The notes: a model not told the origin generated them from the letters alone. 64,000 bases of DNA from Flavobacteriales bacterium (GCA_016721005.1 JADKJM010000016.1:558001-622000), one strand, 5' to 3'. Shown: positions 7,583 through 18,503, counted from the stretch's first letter. Program-made: numbers and translations.

Positions 7583-9259
7583 TCATAAGGGTTTGCACAA
7601 CACCCACCGTGGTTCGTTCCTAGTGCCAGCATTGCGAATCAAATTCTTCTTCCGAAGTTCAGTGAGAAGGTTGGTCACCTTGTTCACCTTCTTTCTCGCA
7701 TCGAGGCTATCCGGCAGCTTCTCAAGCAACAGATCATTGATCTCCACCCGGTTCATGTGCTTGTGCTGAATGAGCGCCGCGCAGAGCAGTTCCACGTACC
7801 ACTTTTTATCCAAACCGCGGTTCTTGGTGTAGTCTGCCTTCCGCTGGATCTTCTGTGCAACGTCCAATGACAAATACACATTGGGCATGCGACCCTCGAT
7901 GAGCTGCCGCACGCGTAGGTGTGCAACCTCTACCTCTGTGAGCGGTTTGTGCTTCTGGACCTTGTCGAGCAAGATGATCTCCTCAAGTGTAAGGTCGCGG
8001 TTCCGGGCAAGGATGGCGGCGAAGGCCAAGTCCAACACCTTACCGGTAACACTCACCTCCACGCGATCGGGGCCAATGGTGTACTCGGGCATTGGGAAGA
8101 GCCGATCGCGTTGAAACAGGAACATCTTGCGGATGCCGCCGCCTGCGGTTTCCACCATGTTGACCTGCACCATAGCAGCAGCCAAGAATGTATTTCGGTA
8201 CTTCTCTTCCGGAGCATTCTCCAGCACTGTGCGCTCCACGGAGCCAGGTATGAAGCTGCCGCGATTAGTGAATACTAGCTGATCGGGCAGCTCAATCACA
8301 TTGATACGCCCGCTGATAGTGTAGTCCTGATGTGCGATGCAGTTGTTCAGAGCCTCTCGAATGGTGAAGGGCTCATACTTATCCACCTCTTCTGGGAAGA
8401 TGGAGCCCGGTTCTCGCATGTATCGATACTTCAGGTGGCGGATCTTGTTGAAGACGGTATCCACGGCGAGGATCAGAGGCATACCGAGCACGGCATGATC
8501 CACGTCCTCTTCGCGCTCATTCTTCAGCTTCCAGCGAATCTTCACATCCGCTGGGCTCAGGAAATGCTCCGCTTCGGGACTGCCAAGCAGTATGAGTGCC
8601 GCGCGGGTGATGTTTCCCTTGCTTGTAAGTTTGGCCTTGTTCAGAAAAGTCAGGTCGCTCCAGTTGTCACGATCCATCTCCTCAGCCCGGTCAGGAAATT
8701 TCTTCCTGAATTCGATTTTAGCTTTCTCGATCGCGGCGGGATCGAGGTCCAGAAACGTGGCGCCAGGTACCAGTGTTGCGCTCCAATCCTCCTGGATTAA
8801 CTGGGAGCGAATGCGCTCGTACTTCTCCGGGTTCAACGGCACCAAACTCTCATGGTCGCGACCATAGTAGTGACCATCATAGGCCACGGGCACACCCCTT
8901 GGAGCCGGAGGCACGTCGAATAGCAGCACGCGCTTCCCATCCTTGTACACCTCGTGGATGCTCATAAAGGTGATGCGGTCCGTGATTTTATCCCCGATGT
9001 CTTTCTTCAGTTTACGCAACTTCTGCCAGGAGTTCTTGTACTGCGTGCCAACAATGGCGTGCTTCTTTGGCTCCACACCCAGGACAAGCCACGCCCGTTT
9101 CTCGCGGGCTAGGTTAGCCTCGTTGCAGAATGCACTGAAGTACTTCCCGAGCTTGTCAAAGTCGAACTCCTCGCTGGCGGTCTTGAACTCTAATACCTCA
9201 TGTTCGCCGGGACTCTGAAGCAGACGATCCAATTCGGCAAGGGCTTCGGTATCGTTCAT
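7583..9259 (-). CDS. AlbA_2/Schlafen-like ATP-binding protein (putative DNA-binding, COG2865-type)
   Basis: A 558-residue protein. The N-terminal part (about 15-145; HEVLEFKTA, then AWLVLGVEPKK and VYKDGKRVLLFDVP) matches the Schlafen AlbA_2 domain. A GHKL ATPase-like domain follows at about 290-400 (FTIREALNNCIAHQDYT, then LVFTNRGSF and TAGGGIRKMF). A C-terminal winged-helix-like region (480-550) ends in RKKNLIRNAGTRNEPRWVL. Such proteins are common in accessory islands and some take part in phage defence; no specific role is shown here. The ATG lies 27 bases after the outermost carB tail copy, so the gene may be the oldest cargo of that array. Its GC content is lower than that of neighbouring core genes. 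Confidence 0.8.
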   Translation of the reverse strand: MNDTEALAELDRLLQSPGEHEVLEFKTASEEFDFDKLGKYFSAFCNEANLAREKRAWLVLGVEPKKHAIVGTQYKNSWQKLRKLKKDIGDKITDRITFMSIHEVYKDGKRVLLFDVPPAPRGVPVAYDGHYYGRDHESLVPLNPEKYERIRSQLIQEDWSATLVPGATFLDLDPAAIEKAKIEFRKKFPDRAEEMDRDNWSDLTFLNKAKLTSKGNITRAALILLGSPEAEHFLSPADVKIRWKLKNEREEDVDHAVLGMPLILAVDTVFNKIRHLKYRYMREPGSIFPEEVDKYEPFTIREALNNCIAHQDYTISGRINVIELPDQLVFTNRGSFIPGSVERTVLENAPEEKYRNTFLAAAMVQVNMVETAGGGIRKMFLFQRDRLFPMPEYTIGPDRVEVSVTGKVLDLAFAAILARNRDLTLEEIILLDKVQKHKPLTEVEVAHLRVRQLIEGRMPNVYLSLDVAQKIQRKADYTKNRGLDKKWYVELLCAALIQHKHMNRVEINDLLLEKLPDSLDARKKVNKVTNLLTELRKKNLIRNAGTRNEPRWVLCKPL

Positions 9260-9286
9260 GTGCGTATCACTGGGGTTGTTGCTCGG

Positions 9287-9385
9287 TTACTTACTCAAGT
9301 ACATACTCCTCTCCCCATAAACCTGCCTGAAGAACGGATCCTTCAGATCCTTGATGAAATAGATCGCCTCGCCGGTGCTCTTCAT
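9287..9385 (-). repeat. carB 3'-end copy A
   Basis: These 99 bases encode 32 residues from MKSTGEAIYF to MYLSK plus TAA, identical in protein to the end of the resident carB and 92 of 99 bases identical. All seven differences are silent, including TAA for TGA. Similarity ends abruptly at the base before ATG, where the 86-residue cargo gene is fused. It marks the distal edge of the second cargo unit. Confidence 0.9.
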
Positions 9386-9642
9386 CCGAGGTAGGTGGTG
9401 TGCCAAATCATCACGAGAATAATCAGAACCGCAAGAACCACCAAGCTTGTCATGACAAGTACCAGGTGGCGCACTTGCAATTTTTGCTGCGCTGGCGGAA
9501 GTGTTCCGCGAAGCATCATTAAGAGATTGTCATTGCCCAAGTACACGTCAGGCAACTTGTTCAAGGCGGTCTTCGATGACCATGACACCCATCCTGCAAA
9601 AGCCAGCCAAGCGACCAAAAGAATGTACACCAACACCGGCAT
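9382..9642 (-). CDS. Small two-helix membrane protein, cargo between carB tail copies
   Basis: An 86-residue protein of unknown function. Residues 1-21 (VLVYILLVAWLAFAGWV) and about 58-80 (LVLVMTSLVVLAVLIILVMI) are membrane helices, with a polar loop between them. The ATG lies two bases after the TAA of carB tail copy B. The stop TGA is made of bases from the first ATGAAG of tail copy A, so the gene ends exactly at the tail junction. Small membrane proteins of this type occur as effectors or immunity proteins in accessory islands, but nothing here identifies one. Confidence 0.65.
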   Translation of the reverse strand: MPVLVYILLVAWLAFAGWVSWSSKTALNKLPDVYLGNDNLLMMLRGTLPPAQQKLQVRHLVLVMTSLVVLAVLIILVMIWHTTYLG

Positions 9643-9644
9643 GG

Positions 9645-9743
9645 TTATCTGCTCAGATAAATCGATCGTTCACCATACACCTGCCTGAAGAACGGATCCT
9701 TCAAGTCCTTGATGAAGTAGATCGCCTCCCCCGTGCTCTTCAT
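9645..9743 (-). repeat. carB 3'-end copy B
   Basis: These 99 bases encode 32 residues from MKSTGEAIYF to IYLSR plus TAA. They differ from the resident carB tail at 18 of 99 positions but at only two residues (Ile for Met and Arg for Lys near the end). The silent pattern shows that it evolved as a functional carB end before being displaced or imported. Its similarity begins at the same ATGAAG as copy A. Confidence 0.9.
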
Positions 9744-10156
9744 TTTGTTGGTGTTGTACCCACCTGGGACCAAGGCTTGGCGATCTTGCCCTCAGGGCTC
9801 AATACGGGTAATGGTATCCGGATAAGTCTCCCCGCGTATTGCTTGTGGAATGCGACCTTCACTGCGATCGCAGTTCGCTGCACGCCGTAGAGTACGAGCA
9901 TTTCAACGGCCCGTTCATGTTGCACGAGTTGCTTCGATTTCACATGATAAGCACAGACCCGGAAGCGAACGTCCTTGCGCCATCGACCTTCACAACTGTA
10001 CTTCACGTAGACGCACCATTCTCCATCCTCGGTGTTCATTGCCTCATCCATCACTTCATTGTCGACCAATGCCCCGTCGACAAAGAGGTCACCCATAAAA
10101 GGTCCTCCCATACCTAGGATCTCGCCCGCATTACGCAACTCAAGTTTGGCAGTCAT
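9740..10156 (-). CDS. Hypothetical protein, cargo between carB and tail copy B
   Basis: A 138-residue soluble protein of unknown family, rich in beta strands (WCVYVKYSCEGRW, VRFRVCAYHVKS, VLYGVQRTAIAVKVAF) with an FMGDLFVDGALVDNEVMDEA segment near the N-terminus. The ATG at 10156 is chosen over the GTG at 10174, which would overlap the carB stop; it leaves 14 bases after carB. The TGA stop is formed within the ATGAAG that opens carB tail copy B, the same junction used by the 86-residue cargo gene. No transposase or integrase feature is present. Confidence 0.65.
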   Translation of the reverse strand: MTAKLELRNAGEILGMGGPFMGDLFVDGALVDNEVMDEAMNTEDGEWCVYVKYSCEGRWRKDVRFRVCAYHVKSKQLVQHERAVEMLVLYGVQRTAIAVKVAFHKQYAGRLIRIPLPVLSPEGKIAKPWSQVGTTPTK

Positions 10157-10170
10157 GAGTGACAATGGAA

Positions 10171-12980
<2,810 letters not shown>

Positions 12981-13076
12981 GTCCGGTTTGTAACCGGGGT
13001 GCGAAGGTATCCGGGACCGGGTGGCAGAATCGGGATCGTGGAAAAGACCGGGGGATCGTGGAGAAATGCGATGACT

Positions 13077-13151
13077 ACCGCAAAGAGCACGAAGCACACA
13101 AAGACTGGATGGGCAGGTGGACCCCTTTGTGCTCTTTGCGTCCTTTGCGGT
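13077..13151. repeat. Imperfect inverted repeat of the ACCGCAAAG...CTTTGCGGT type
   Basis: The 27-base arms at 13077-13103 and 13125-13151 are imperfect complements, beginning ACCGCAAAG and ending CTTTGCGGT, with internal GCAAAG/GCAC repeats. It lies in the intergenic space between divergent carB and the hydrolase gene. Related hairpins lie at 35921-36013 and 54855-54988. Confidence 0.6.
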
Positions 13152-13168
13152 ACATCACTTCAACCAAG

Positions 13169-13981
13169 TTGCCGGTACAGTTCTTCACCCACGGCGTTAC
13201 CCTCGCGTACCGCACTTACGGGAATGGGCCGCTGCCCGTGCTCGCCTTCCATGGCTTCGGGCGCACGGGTGCGGACTTCGCCATTCTCGAAGAGGCCCTT
13301 GGTGACCGTTGCACCTTGTACGCTTTCGACCTTCACTTCCATGGACAGAGTCCCGGGTACCCGGAGCGTGCGGATCTGCCCTTCACGCCGAACGAACTGA
13401 TCACCTTCTTCACCGCCTTCGCGGATTCGATCCACGCGCCGAAGGTGAACGTGCTCGGGTATAGCTTGGGGGGGCGGATCGCGTTAAGCTTACTGGAGCA
13501 TATGCCGGAGCGGATGGAACAGGTCTTCCTTGTGGCACCCGATGGACTGAAGACCCGCCCGTGGTACCGTGGCCTGGCGGCATCTCGGCTCGGCCGCTGG
13601 TTGTACAAGCGTTTTGTGGTCGACCCGACGATCGCACACGGGATCATGAAGTCCTTGCGTGCCCTGCGGCTGATGAACGAGCGGATGTACCGCTTCCTCA
13701 TGGGACAGACCGACAGCCGGGCGAAACGCCAGCTGGTTCACGATGTATGGCTGAGTTACCGGTTGATCGAACCCGATCTCGAGAAGGCGGCGGGCCAAGC
13801 CCGGACCCATCGCGTTCCGGTCCACTTGTTCTTCGGCACCCACGATCGAGTGATCCCGCCAGCCTTGGGGGCGCGGCTCCGGGATCATGCCCCGGAGACG
13901 ATCACCGTGCAGGAACTACCGTTCGGTCATGTGTTATTGACCCCGGAACTGGGCAAGGCGATGCGCGAATTGCTGTCGTGA
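13169..13981 (+). CDS. Alpha/beta hydrolase
   Basis: A 270-residue alpha/beta-hydrolase fold protein. The nucleophile elbow is GYSLGG (Ser within GxSxG), an HGFG oxyanion segment precedes it, and a late LFFGTHDRVIPP strand plus FGHV supply the Asp and His of the triad. No signal peptide. The substrate is unknown. The start is uncertain: TTG at 13169 opens LPVQFFTHGVTLAYRTYG, which fits the family's first strand; the frame further upstream runs through the inverted repeat and is unlikely to be coding. An ATG at 13109 is the alternative. It converges on rpmH across a shared hairpin. Confidence 0.8.
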   Translation: MPVQFFTHGVTLAYRTYGNGPLPVLAFHGFGRTGADFAILEEALGDRCTLYAFDLHFHGQSPGYPERADLPFTPNELITFFTAFADSIHAPKVNVLGYSLGGRIALSLLEHMPERMEQVFLVAPDGLKTRPWYRGLAASRLGRWLYKRFVVDPTIAHGIMKSLRALRLMNERMYRFLMGQTDSRAKRQLVHDVWLSYRLIEPDLEKAAGQARTHRVPVHLFFGTHDRVIPPALGARLRDHAPETITVQELPFGHVLLTPELGKAMRELLS

Positions 13982-13992
13982 ACGGAAATGAA

Positions 13993-14018
13993 GAAGGGCC
14001 GCCCGTGGGCGACCCTTC
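13993..14018. terminator. Terminator-like hairpin between convergent genes
   Basis: GAAGGG-CC-GCCC and GGGC-GA-CCCTTC form a 10-bp stem with one internal mismatch pair region and a 2-base tip. It lies 11 bases after the hydrolase stop and 22 bases after the rpmH stop, and could serve both strands. Flanking T-runs are weak. Confidence 0.6.
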
Positions 14019-14040
14019 CTGGAAAATTTGATGTGAGATC

Positions 14041-14199
14041 CTACTTGGCGCCTACCATCTCATCCGAGGTGGTGAGCTTCACGCGGCCTTGGCGACGGCG
14101 GTTGGATAGGATGGCACGGCCGGCGGCGGTGCCCATGCGCTTGCGGAAGCCGTGCTTGTTGGTGCGCTTGCGCTTGCTGGGTTGGAAGGTCCTTTTCAT
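14041..14199 (-). CDS. rpmH: 50S ribosomal protein L34
   Basis: A 52-residue basic protein beginning MKRTFQPSKRKRTNKHGFRK and continuing with the L34 signature RMGTAAGRAILSNRRRQGR. It is a structural component of the large ribosomal subunit. The length matches the family (44-53 residues). A TACATTTG -7 box lies 27 bases upstream. The usual partner rnpA is not adjacent; birA lies upstream on the same strand. Confidence 0.97.
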   Translation of the reverse strand: MKRTFQPSKRKRTNKHGFRKRMGTAAGRAILSNRRRQGRVKLTTSDEMVGAK

Positions 14200-14225
14200 A
14201 ACCGGTTGTCTTTCTTAAGGGACGG

Positions 14226-14233
14226 CAAATGTA
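14226..14233 (-). promoter_or_regulatory. -7 box TACATTTG for rpmH
   Basis: On the minus strand TACATTTG fits TAnnTTTG. It lies 26 bases before the rpmH ATG, giving a leader of about 20 bases. Confidence 0.6.
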
Positions 14234-14261
14234 GACCTTTTCGTCACCCGGCAAAACGATC

Positions 14262-15008
14262 CTACCGAGGAGCGAAGCGAAGGCGGTCCAGACCATAGGC
14301 TTTCACGCCTCCATCCTCGGTCTCGATGATGAGCCTTCCGAGCGGGTCCACATCCACGGTCCGGGCCCTGATGGGCGCACCATCCAGCGTCATGTCCGTC
14401 CAACGGCCACGGGTCCAAAGGCGGTCCGTATAGCTGACCAGACCTTCCCCCGGAGCGCTGGTCCATTTGCCCCACCAGTGGCCGAAGCGGTCCAAACATT
14501 CCCGCAGGACCACTTTCCGATCAAAGGACCTCCCGGCTTCCTTGGCCAAACTGGTCGCCACCAATTCCTCGGGCAAGCTGGTATTGTTCACATTGAGCCC
14601 GATGCCGATCACTGCGGACATCACCAACTCCCCCACCACTTCGTTCTTGATCAGGATCCCGGCGATCTTCTTCCGCTCCACCAGAACATCGTTCGGCCAT
14701 TTGATCCGCACATCACCTTCCACATGCTTCCGGACCGTGTCATGCACCGCGAGCGCCGCGATCTTGCCAAGTGCGAATTGTGCATCCGCTCGCAGCCTAG
14801 GTGGTTTCACCACGATACTGAAGGTGAGGTCCTGCCCCGGGGACGAAAGCCACGCGCTGCCGCGTTGACCTCTGCCATCGGCTTGAGAATGGGCCAGAAT
14901 GACGGCCCCGTGATCCACTTTTGACAGTGCGAGCAACTCGGCCGCCTCTTTGTTGGTGCTGTCGAGCTTGTCGAACTCCAACAACGTTTCACCAATAGAC
15001 CTTGTCAT
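14262..15008 (-). CDS. birA: Biotin--[acetyl-CoA-carboxylase] ligase
   Basis: A 248-residue biotin protein ligase that activates biotin with ATP and attaches it to the carrier Lys of acetyl-CoA carboxylase. Visible motifs: LDSTNKEA near residue 15, the biotinyl-AMP loop ADGRGQRGSAW, IKWPNDVLV and KKIAGILIKNE. There is no N-terminal winged helix, so it is a monofunctional ligase and not a repressor. The ATG at 15008 (MTRSIGETLLEF) is chosen because the longer frame is unrelated to the family and would overlap the divergent rsfS. Confidence 0.93.
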   Translation of the reverse strand: MTRSIGETLLEFDKLDSTNKEAAELLALSKVDHGAVILAHSQADGRGQRGSAWLSSPGQDLTFSIVVKPPRLRADAQFALGKIAALAVHDTVRKHVEGDVRIKWPNDVLVERKKIAGILIKNEVVGELVMSAVIGIGLNVNNTSLPEELVATSLAKEAGRSFDRKVVLRECLDRFGHWWGKWTSAPGEGLVSYTDRLWTRGRWTDMTLDGAPIRARTVDVDPLGRLIIETEDGGVKAYGLDRLRFAPR

Positions 15009-15055
15009 GAGTGCAGTCGTGTTGAGGCGTGCGGAAGGCGGGGTGGGTAACTTCG

Positions 15056-15063
15056 TACCTTTG
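15056..15063 (+). promoter_or_regulatory. -7 box TACCTTTG for rsfS-ftsH operon
   Basis: TACCTTTG fits the Bacteroidota -7 consensus and lies 20 bases before the rsfS ATG. It would drive the rsfS-ftsH-DUF2007-cdsA run. Confidence 0.65.
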
Positions 15064-15083
15064 AGCGCAACAAGATAACCCGG

Positions 15084-15458
15084 ATGAAGAAGATCAAGGG
15101 CGGAACGACCGCCCGACTGGTGGAAGCCGTGATCGAAGGCATCCAAGAGGTGAAAGGCCGGGATATCGTACACATTGATCTACGAAGCGTTCCGAACGCG
15201 GTGTGCGGTCATTTCATTGTCTGCCACGGAGATTCGGATACCCAAGTGGATGCCATCGCGCGATCGGTCCTGGAAAAGACCCGCGAGCGGACAGGAGAAA
15301 AGCCCTGGCACACGGAGGGAGAACGGAATGCGGAGTGGATACTGATGGATTTCGTGGATGTGGTGGTCCACATCTTCCACCGCGAGCGCCGCGGGTACTA
15401 TGCACTGGAGGATCTGTGGGGGGACGCTGCCCTGAAGCGATATGAGAATGTGGCCTGA
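15084..15458 (+). CDS. rsfS: Ribosomal silencing factor RsfS
   Basis: A 124-residue Iojap/RsfS protein, which binds L14 on the free 50S subunit and prevents subunit joining in starvation or assembly. Motifs: DIVHIDLRSVPNAVCGHFIVCHGDSDTQV, then WHTEGERNAEWILMDFVDVVVHIF and the Tyr-containing RGYYALEDLWGDA end. The gene overlaps ftsH by 17 bases, indicating translational coupling, as in other Bacteroidota. Confidence 0.95.
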   Translation: MKKIKGGTTARLVEAVIEGIQEVKGRDIVHIDLRSVPNAVCGHFIVCHGDSDTQVDAIARSVLEKTRERTGEKPWHTEGERNAEWILMDFVDVVVHIFHRERRGYYALEDLWGDAALKRYENVA

Positions 15459-17475
15459 CCGACCGAAGCCGAGCAACGTGGAGAACAAGAACGATAAGAA
15501 CGAGCCACAGCGTAGCGAGCGCCCCAAGCGCTCCTTCAATTTCTATTGGATCTATGGCATCATCATCCTGGTGATCCTTTCGATCCAGCTGTTCCAGTAC
15601 AACGGGAGCACCACCCCTTTGAACGTGGCGGACTTCTGGCCAATGCTCGATGCCGGTGATGTGGAGAAGGTGGAGATCGTGAACGACCAGGTGGTGAAGG
15701 TGACCATCAAGCAAGACGCATTGGGGAAGGAACCCCACAAGAGCAAGGTGACCAGTTCGCCGATCGCGGGTCCGAATCTCGTCGGTCCGCATTACGTCTT
15801 CAACATCGGGAACAGCAACAAACAGAAGGACAAGTTGGTGGAGGAGTTGGACAAGCACGGCGTCCACTACAGTTATACCTACCCGGACAACTGGGGGCGC
15901 GAGATCCTGAACTGGGTGCTCTTCTTCGGCGCGATGATCCTGATCTGGGTCTTCGTGATGCGACGCTTAGGTGGTGGCGGCGGACCCGGCGGGCAGATCT
16001 TCAACATCGGCAAGAGCCGAGCGCAGGTGTTCGAGGGCGGTAAGAGCACGAACGTGACCTTCAACGATGTGGCCGGATTGGCCGAGGCGAAGGAGGAGTT
16101 GCAGGAGATCGTGGACTTCCTGAAGACACCGAAGAAGTACACCGACCTCGGCGCGAAGATCCCGAAAGGCGCGTTACTCGTAGGTCCTCCGGGAACCGGA
16201 AAGACGTTGCTCGCGAAAGCGATCGCCGGTGAAGCGAATGTTCCTTTCTTCTCGCTCAGTGGTTCGGACTTCGTGGAGATGTTCGTTGGCGTGGGCGCAA
16301 GCCGCGTTCGCGACCTCTTCAAGCAAGCGAAGGAGAAAGCACCGAGCATCATCTTCATTGATGAGATCGATGCCATCGGACGTGCACGTGGGCGCAGCGT
16401 GAGCATGGGTGCGAATGATGAACGCGAGAACACCTTGAACCAGTTGCTCACCGAGATGGACGGCTTCGGCACGAACAGCGGTGTGATCTTGATCGGCGCG
16501 ACGAACCGTGCGGATGTATTGGACCGCGCGTTGATGCGCGCCGGCCGCTTCGACCGCCAGATCTTCGTGGACATGCCCGACCTCAATGAGCGGGAGCAGA
16601 TCCTGCGGGTCCACTTGAAGCCGTTGAAAATGGATATTACGGTGGACGTGGAATTCCTCGCTCGCCAAACACCAGGATTCAGCGGAGCGGACCTCGCGAA
16701 CATCTGCAACGAGGCTGCCTTGATCGCGGCACGCAAGCAGAAACACCAAGTGGACAAGCAGGACTTCCTCGATGCCGTGGATCGCGTGATCGGCGGATTG
16801 GAGAAGAAGAACAAGATCATCACCGCCGACGAGAAGCAGGCGATCGCCCACCACGAGGCTGGGCACGCTACTGTGAGTTGGTTGGTGGAACATGCCTCAC
16901 CATTGGTGAAGGTGACGATCGTACCACGTGGTCGTTCATTGGGCGCGGCATGGTACCTGCCCGAAGAGCGACACCTCACCACCACCGAGCAGATGTTGGA
17001 TGAGATCTGCGCGGCCTTGGGTGGCCGTGCCGCAGAGGATGTGATGTACGGGAAGATCAGCACCGGTGCATTGAGCGATCTGGAGAAAGTGACGAAGCAG
17101 GCCTACGCGATGGTCTCGATGTACGGCCTGAATGACAAGGTGGGCAACGTGAGCTACTACGACAGCTCCGGCCAGAGCGAATACACCTTCGGCAAACCGT
17201 ACAGCGAGCGCACGGCCCAGACGATCGATGAAGAGGTGAGCAAACTCATCGAAACCCAGTATCAGCGCGCCAAGCGGATCCTTACAGAGAACAAGGACAA
17301 GCTGACCGCGCTTGCCAAGCAACTGCTGATCAAGGAAGTGATCTTCAAGGAGGACCTGGAGAAGATCTTCGGGGAACGGACCTTCAAGATCTCGCCACAG
17401 GCCACTTCCAATGGCCAGAAAGCCGCGGCGGCAAGTCCTGCGCCAGTGGAGCCTAGTACCGAGGAACAGGCGTGA
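15442..17475 (+). CDS. ftsH: ATP-dependent zinc metalloprotease FtsH
   Basis: A 677-residue membrane-anchored AAA+ protease that degrades misfolded and regulatory membrane proteins. Two transmembrane helices flank a periplasmic domain (about residues 32-52 and 150-170). Walker A GPPGTGKT is at about 248, Walker B IIFIDEIDAIG follows, then the second region of homology NRADVLDRALMRAGRFDRQ, and the zinc motif HEAGH is at about 471. The C-terminus has an Ala/Pro-rich tail. The start at 15442 overlaps rsfS. Length is normal for the family. Confidence 0.97.
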   Translation: MRMWPDRPKPSNVENKNDKNEPQRSERPKRSFNFYWIYGIIILVILSIQLFQYNGSTTPLNVADFWPMLDAGDVEKVEIVNDQVVKVTIKQDALGKEPHKSKVTSSPIAGPNLVGPHYVFNIGNSNKQKDKLVEELDKHGVHYSYTYPDNWGREILNWVLFFGAMILIWVFVMRRLGGGGGPGGQIFNIGKSRAQVFEGGKSTNVTFNDVAGLAEAKEELQEIVDFLKTPKKYTDLGAKIPKGALLVGPPGTGKTLLAKAIAGEANVPFFSLSGSDFVEMFVGVGASRVRDLFKQAKEKAPSIIFIDEIDAIGRARGRSVSMGANDERENTLNQLLTEMDGFGTNSGVILIGATNRADVLDRALMRAGRFDRQIFVDMPDLNEREQILRVHLKPLKMDITVDVEFLARQTPGFSGADLANICNEAALIAARKQKHQVDKQDFLDAVDRVIGGLEKKNKIITADEKQAIAHHEAGHATVSWLVEHASPLVKVTIVPRGRSLGAAWYLPEERHLTTTEQMLDEICAALGGRAAEDVMYGKISTGALSDLEKVTKQAYAMVSMYGLNDKVGNVSYYDSSGQSEYTFGKPYSERTAQTIDEEVSKLIETQYQRAKRILTENKDKLTALAKQLLIKEVIFKEDLEKIFGERTFKISPQATSNGQKAAAASPAPVEPSTEEQA

Positions 17476-17481
17476 CCCACC

Positions 17482-17697
17482 ATGCGTGCGCCACAAGGTT
17501 GGACGTTGCTTCTTACGGTAGCATCCCCGACCGAGGCGACGTTGATCAAAGGACGATTGGAAGAGCACGACATCGCAGTGCTCCTCGTGGATAACGGTGT
17601 GAGCATATACCCGCAACTCACGGAGATCGGGGTGTACGTGGAGCAGGATGATGTGATGCGTGCCCGCCACCTTGTGCGTAACCCCGAAGAGTCGTGA
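17482..17697 (+). CDS. DUF2007 putative signal-transducing protein
   Basis: A 71-residue soluble protein of the DUF2007 type: WTLLLTVASPTEATLIKGRLEEHDIAVLLVDN is the typical first half, followed by IGVYVEQDDVMRARHLV. The role is unknown; the fold is PII-like/ferredoxin-like in related proteins. It lies 6 bases after ftsH and overlaps cdsA by 4 bases, so it is part of the operon. Confidence 0.85.
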   Translation: MRAPQGWTLLLTVASPTEATLIKGRLEEHDIAVLLVDNGVSIYPQLTEIGVYVEQDDVMRARHLVRNPEES

Positions 17698-18503
17698 AGG
17701 AACTTGGTCTGCGAGCCTTATCCGGCGCAGTTTACGTGGCCTTGATGCTTGGAGCGGCATGGCTCGGTGTGGAAGCAACGGCCGCGCTCTTTCTCCCCAT
17801 CACCGTAATCGCCGCTCAGGAACTTAACAGATTGCAGTGGAGCAAGGGAAGTGGCCTCTCCCCGTTCGGGTCGGCGATGCTTGCGGCGATCGCGTATGGC
17901 GCGCTCGTTTCCGTTCACTTCGTCTCAGGACCTTATATTCTCTGGGCCATCAGTGCCGTGCTGTTCATCCTGCTCGCGCTTGTGGTGTCGATGTTGCGCG
18001 CCAACAGCCCGGAGCCCACCATCCGGATCGGGCACCTGTTCACGGTGATCATCTACATCGCTGCCCCGATGGCTTGCGCCCCATGGATGGTCTCCTTGGA
18101 TCCAATGCTCTTCATCAGCTTCATGCTCCTGCTCTGGACGAACGACACCGGTGCGTACATCGTGGGAAAGGCGATCGGGCGCAGCAAACTCCTACCCAAA
18201 GTGAGCCCGGGCAAGACCTGGGAAGGGCTGATGGGCGGTATCCTCCTGACCGCGTTGGTGGCGTGGGCGTTGAGCACCTACGTCATGTTCGGGCCAGTGA
18301 AAGAGTGGATCATCGTGGCGGTCGTGGTATCGATCACAGCCACCGTTGGTGATCTGTTGGAGAGCGCGATGAAACGCGCGGCAGGCGTGAAGGACAGCGG
18401 CACCCTGATGCCGGGCCATGGCGGAGCGCTGGATCGCTTCGACGGGTACTTGCTCGCGGCACCGGCCATGTTGCTAGTCGTACACCTGCTCATGGCGTCC
18501 TAG
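17694..18503 (+). CDS. cdsA: Phosphatidate cytidylyltransferase
   Basis: A 269-residue multi-helix membrane enzyme that makes CDP-diacylglycerol from phosphatidate and CTP, the branch point of phospholipid synthesis. The C-terminal signature is clear: VGDLLESAMKRAAGVKDSG followed by MPGHGGALDRFDG, with the conserved Lys-Asp and His-Gly-Gly-x-x-Asp-Arg residues. About seven to eight membrane helices span the rest. The start is GTG at 17694, overlapping the end of DUF2007. The position after ftsH is conserved in Bacteroidota. Confidence 0.95.
   Translation: MKELGLRALSGAVYVALMLGAAWLGVEATAALFLPITVIAAQELNRLQWSKGSGLSPFGSAMLAAIAYGALVSVHFVSGPYILWAISAVLFILLALVVSMLRANSPEPTIRIGHLFTVIIYIAAPMACAPWMVSLDPMLFISFMLLLWTNDTGAYIVGKAIGRSKLLPKVSPGKTWEGLMGGILLTALVAWALSTYVMFGPVKEWIIVAVVVSITATVGDLLESAMKRAAGVKDSGTLMPGHGGALDRFDGYLLAAPAMLLVVHLLMAS

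Noticed and set aside
15879..17063. A 394-codon open frame antisense to ftsH
   Set aside because: Low-complexity Ser/Arg-rich translation, fully inside a clear FtsH gene.
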